Assembly (NCBI GenBank): GCA_007132825.1
Contig: SLNX01000120.1
Span: forward strand, 1 to 7,662
Reading direction: 5' to 3'
DNA from: Bacteroidales bacterium
Lineage (GTDB): Bacteria > Bacteroidota > Bacteroidia > Bacteroidales > UBA7960
Length of the DNA: 7,662 bases
Shown: positions 6,287 through 7,662 of the stretch, in pieces
How the letters are laid out: the number at the start of each line of letters is the position of its first letter
How positions within the stretch are numbered: position 1 is the stretch's first letter
Made by a program: the position numbers and the translations under genes
Notes under the pieces: generated by a model
Database searches by the model: none
The model's input: the letters and a program-made list of their open reading frames with translations, nothing else
Told to the model about the DNA's origin: nothing

Positions 6287-7657
6287 CTATTTCATATCCT
6301 CAGCAAAATACTGATAGAAAAAGGGAATCGTCTCCATGCCTTTGAAGAACTGTGCCAAAGGGTAGTTTTCGTTGGGACTGTGAATGGCATCTGATTCCAG
6401 GCCGAACCCCATAAGGATCGACTTGATCCCCAGTATTTGCTCGAACATTGAAATGATTGGTATGCTTCCCCCACTTCTGTAGGGTACCGGCTTAATGCCA
6501 TAGGTTGTTTCATAGGCCTTGCTGGCTGCCTGGTAAGCGATTGTATCAACGGGGCTTACATACCCTTCGCCGCCATGCAGGAATTTCACCTCCACTTTTA
6601 CGTAATCGGGCGCGATCGACAGGAAATGGTCTTTGAATAATTGTGTGATCTTATCAGAATTTTGATTCGGCACCAGGCGCATTGATATTTTGGCGTGCGC
6701 TTCGGATGGAAGGACAGTTTTGGCACCTTTGTCGGTATGTCCGCCCCAGATTCCGTTTACATCCAGTGAGGGCCTGATGCCAGTTCTTTCGAGTGTGGAA
6801 TATCCCTTTTCCCCGTGAAGTGCCTTAACATCAATTGACTTTTTATATTCTTCTTCATTAAAGGGTGCCCGGGACATTTCAGAACGTTCTTCATTGGAAA
6901 GTTCTTCCACGTCATCATAAAAACCTTTTACGGTAATTCGTCCGCTCTCATCGATCAGGCTGCTTATCATGTCGCAAAGGATGTTGATCGGGTTTGCCAC
7001 AGCGCCACCATACAGACCTGAATGGAGGTCGCGGTTGGGTCCGGTTACGTGCACTTCTACGTATGAGAGCCCACGCAATCCTGTTGTTATGGATGGGGTA
7101 TCGGGTCCAAGCATCGCGGTATCTGAAACGAGAATGACATCTCCGGCAAGTTTTTCCTTGTTGTCGGTTAGAAATTTACCCAGGCTGGGTGAGCCGATCT
7201 CCTCCTCCCCTTCAATCATGAATTTTACATTGCACGGCAGTTTGTCGTGTTTTACCATAAACTCGAACGCGGCAAAGTGCATGAACATCTGACCCTTATC
7301 ATCGTCAGCACCACGGGCATAAATTTTTCCGTCACGAATCTCTGCTTCAAACGGTTTACTTTTCCAAAGCTCCAGTGGTTCTACTGGTTGCACGTCATAA
7401 TGGCCATAGATAATGACAGTTGGCAAGTTGGGGTCTATGATTTTTTCACCATATACTACGGGGTGACCTTCTGTATCACAAACTTCTGCTTTATCAGCAC
7501 CTTTTTTCAGCAGGTTATCCTTTACCCATTCTGCTGCTTTATACATATCATCCTTGTGTTCCTCTTTTGAGCTGATTGACTGTATACGGATCAGGTCAAA
7601 AAGTTCATCAAGAAATCTATCCTTGTTTGCTGCAATGTAATCTTTCATTTCTTTCAT
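6287..7657 (-). CDS. M20 family metallodipeptidase (carnosinase/CNDP-like)
   Basis: This is a cytosolic two-zinc peptidase of the M20 (ArgE/DapE/CPG2) family, of the CNDP/PepV-like dipeptidase branch that hydrolyses dipeptides. It has 456 residues, a complete family length, and no signal peptide. The metal site is intact: YGHYDVQP (84-91) gives His86 and Asp88, RGADDDKGQ (115-123) gives bridging Asp119, and EGEEEIGS (149-156) gives the general base Glu152 and zinc ligand Glu153. Asp179 (VSDT) and His426 (DAIHSPNE) complete it. The lid/dimerisation domain spans about 195-365, with DLHSGLYGG (210-218) and WGGHTDKGAKTVLP (304-317). RSGGSIPI (394-401) lies near the active site. Met1 is at 7657 and Met4 at 7648; only 5 nt of upstream sequence remain, so its promoter is outside the window. 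The exact substrate is unknown. Confidence 0.94.
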   Translation of the reverse strand: MKEMKDYIAANKDRFLDELFDLIRIQSISSKEEHKDDMYKAAEWVKDNLLKKGADKAEVCDTEGHPVVYGEKIIDPNLPTVIIYGHYDVQPVEPLELWKSKPFEAEIRDGKIYARGADDDKGQMFMHFAAFEFMVKHDKLPCNVKFMIEGEEEIGSPSLGKFLTDNKEKLAGDVILVSDTAMLGPDTPSITTGLRGLSYVEVHVTGPNRDLHSGLYGGAVANPINILCDMISSLIDESGRITVKGFYDDVEELSNEERSEMSRAPFNEEEYKKSIDVKALHGEKGYSTLERTGIRPSLDVNGIWGGHTDKGAKTVLPSEAHAKISMRLVPNQNSDKITQLFKDHFLSIAPDYVKVEVKFLHGGEGYVSPVDTIAYQAASKAYETTYGIKPVPYRSGGSIPIISMFEQILGIKSILMGFGLESDAIHSPNENYPLAQFFKGMETIPFFYQYFAEDMK

Positions 7658-7662
7658 AGGAA

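Noticed and set aside
6903..7570. Open + strand frames of 107 residues opposite the dipeptidase
   Set aside because: Antisense to the conserved zinc-site region of the M20 gene; no independent coding evidence.

Overview
The window is about 7.7 kb of dense, ordinary bacterial chromosome. The protein sequences read as Bacteroidota: the TypA tail, RNase HII, Tex and long-chain acyl-CoA synthetase all have the motif wording I associate with that phylum. None of the starts has a clear Shine-Dalgarno sequence, which also fits. This assignment is by eye, not by database search, and I cannot name a genus. Base composition looks even across the genes, and I see no insertion sequence, phage gene, tRNA, rRNA or CRISPR array.

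Layout. Positions 1-4356 are on the + strand: the C-terminal part of typA (cut by the window edge), purQ, rnhB and tex. purQ and rnhB overlap by 16 nt and tex follows 24 nt later, so these three look like one transcription unit. typA may read into it across a 59-nt gap, although a hairpin straddles the typA stop codon. Positions 4370-7657 are on the - strand: an M20-family metallodipeptidase (start 7657, nearly at the window edge), then a 126-nt AT-rich spacer, then a long-chain acyl-CoA synthetase. The acyl-CoA synthetase and tex converge with only 13 nt between their stop codons.

Function. The + strand group combines translation and stress adaptation (TypA), purine synthesis (PurQ, glutaminase subunit of FGAM synthase), ribonucleotide removal from DNA (RNase HII) and an RNA-binding transcription-associated factor (Tex). 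The - strand genes handle fatty-acid activation and dipeptide hydrolysis. No pathway ties the two groups together; they look like housekeeping neighbours.

I looked for an undescribed system and found no evidence of one. All six genes belong to well-known families, each keeps its recognisable catalytic residues, and the long open frames opposite them are antisense shadows. The findings are small structural details: a hairpin over the typA stop, a three-codon upstream ORF that overlaps the purQ start, the purQ/rnhB overlap, the tight convergent junction, and small inverted repeats upstream of the acyl-CoA synthetase. All are low to modest in interest.
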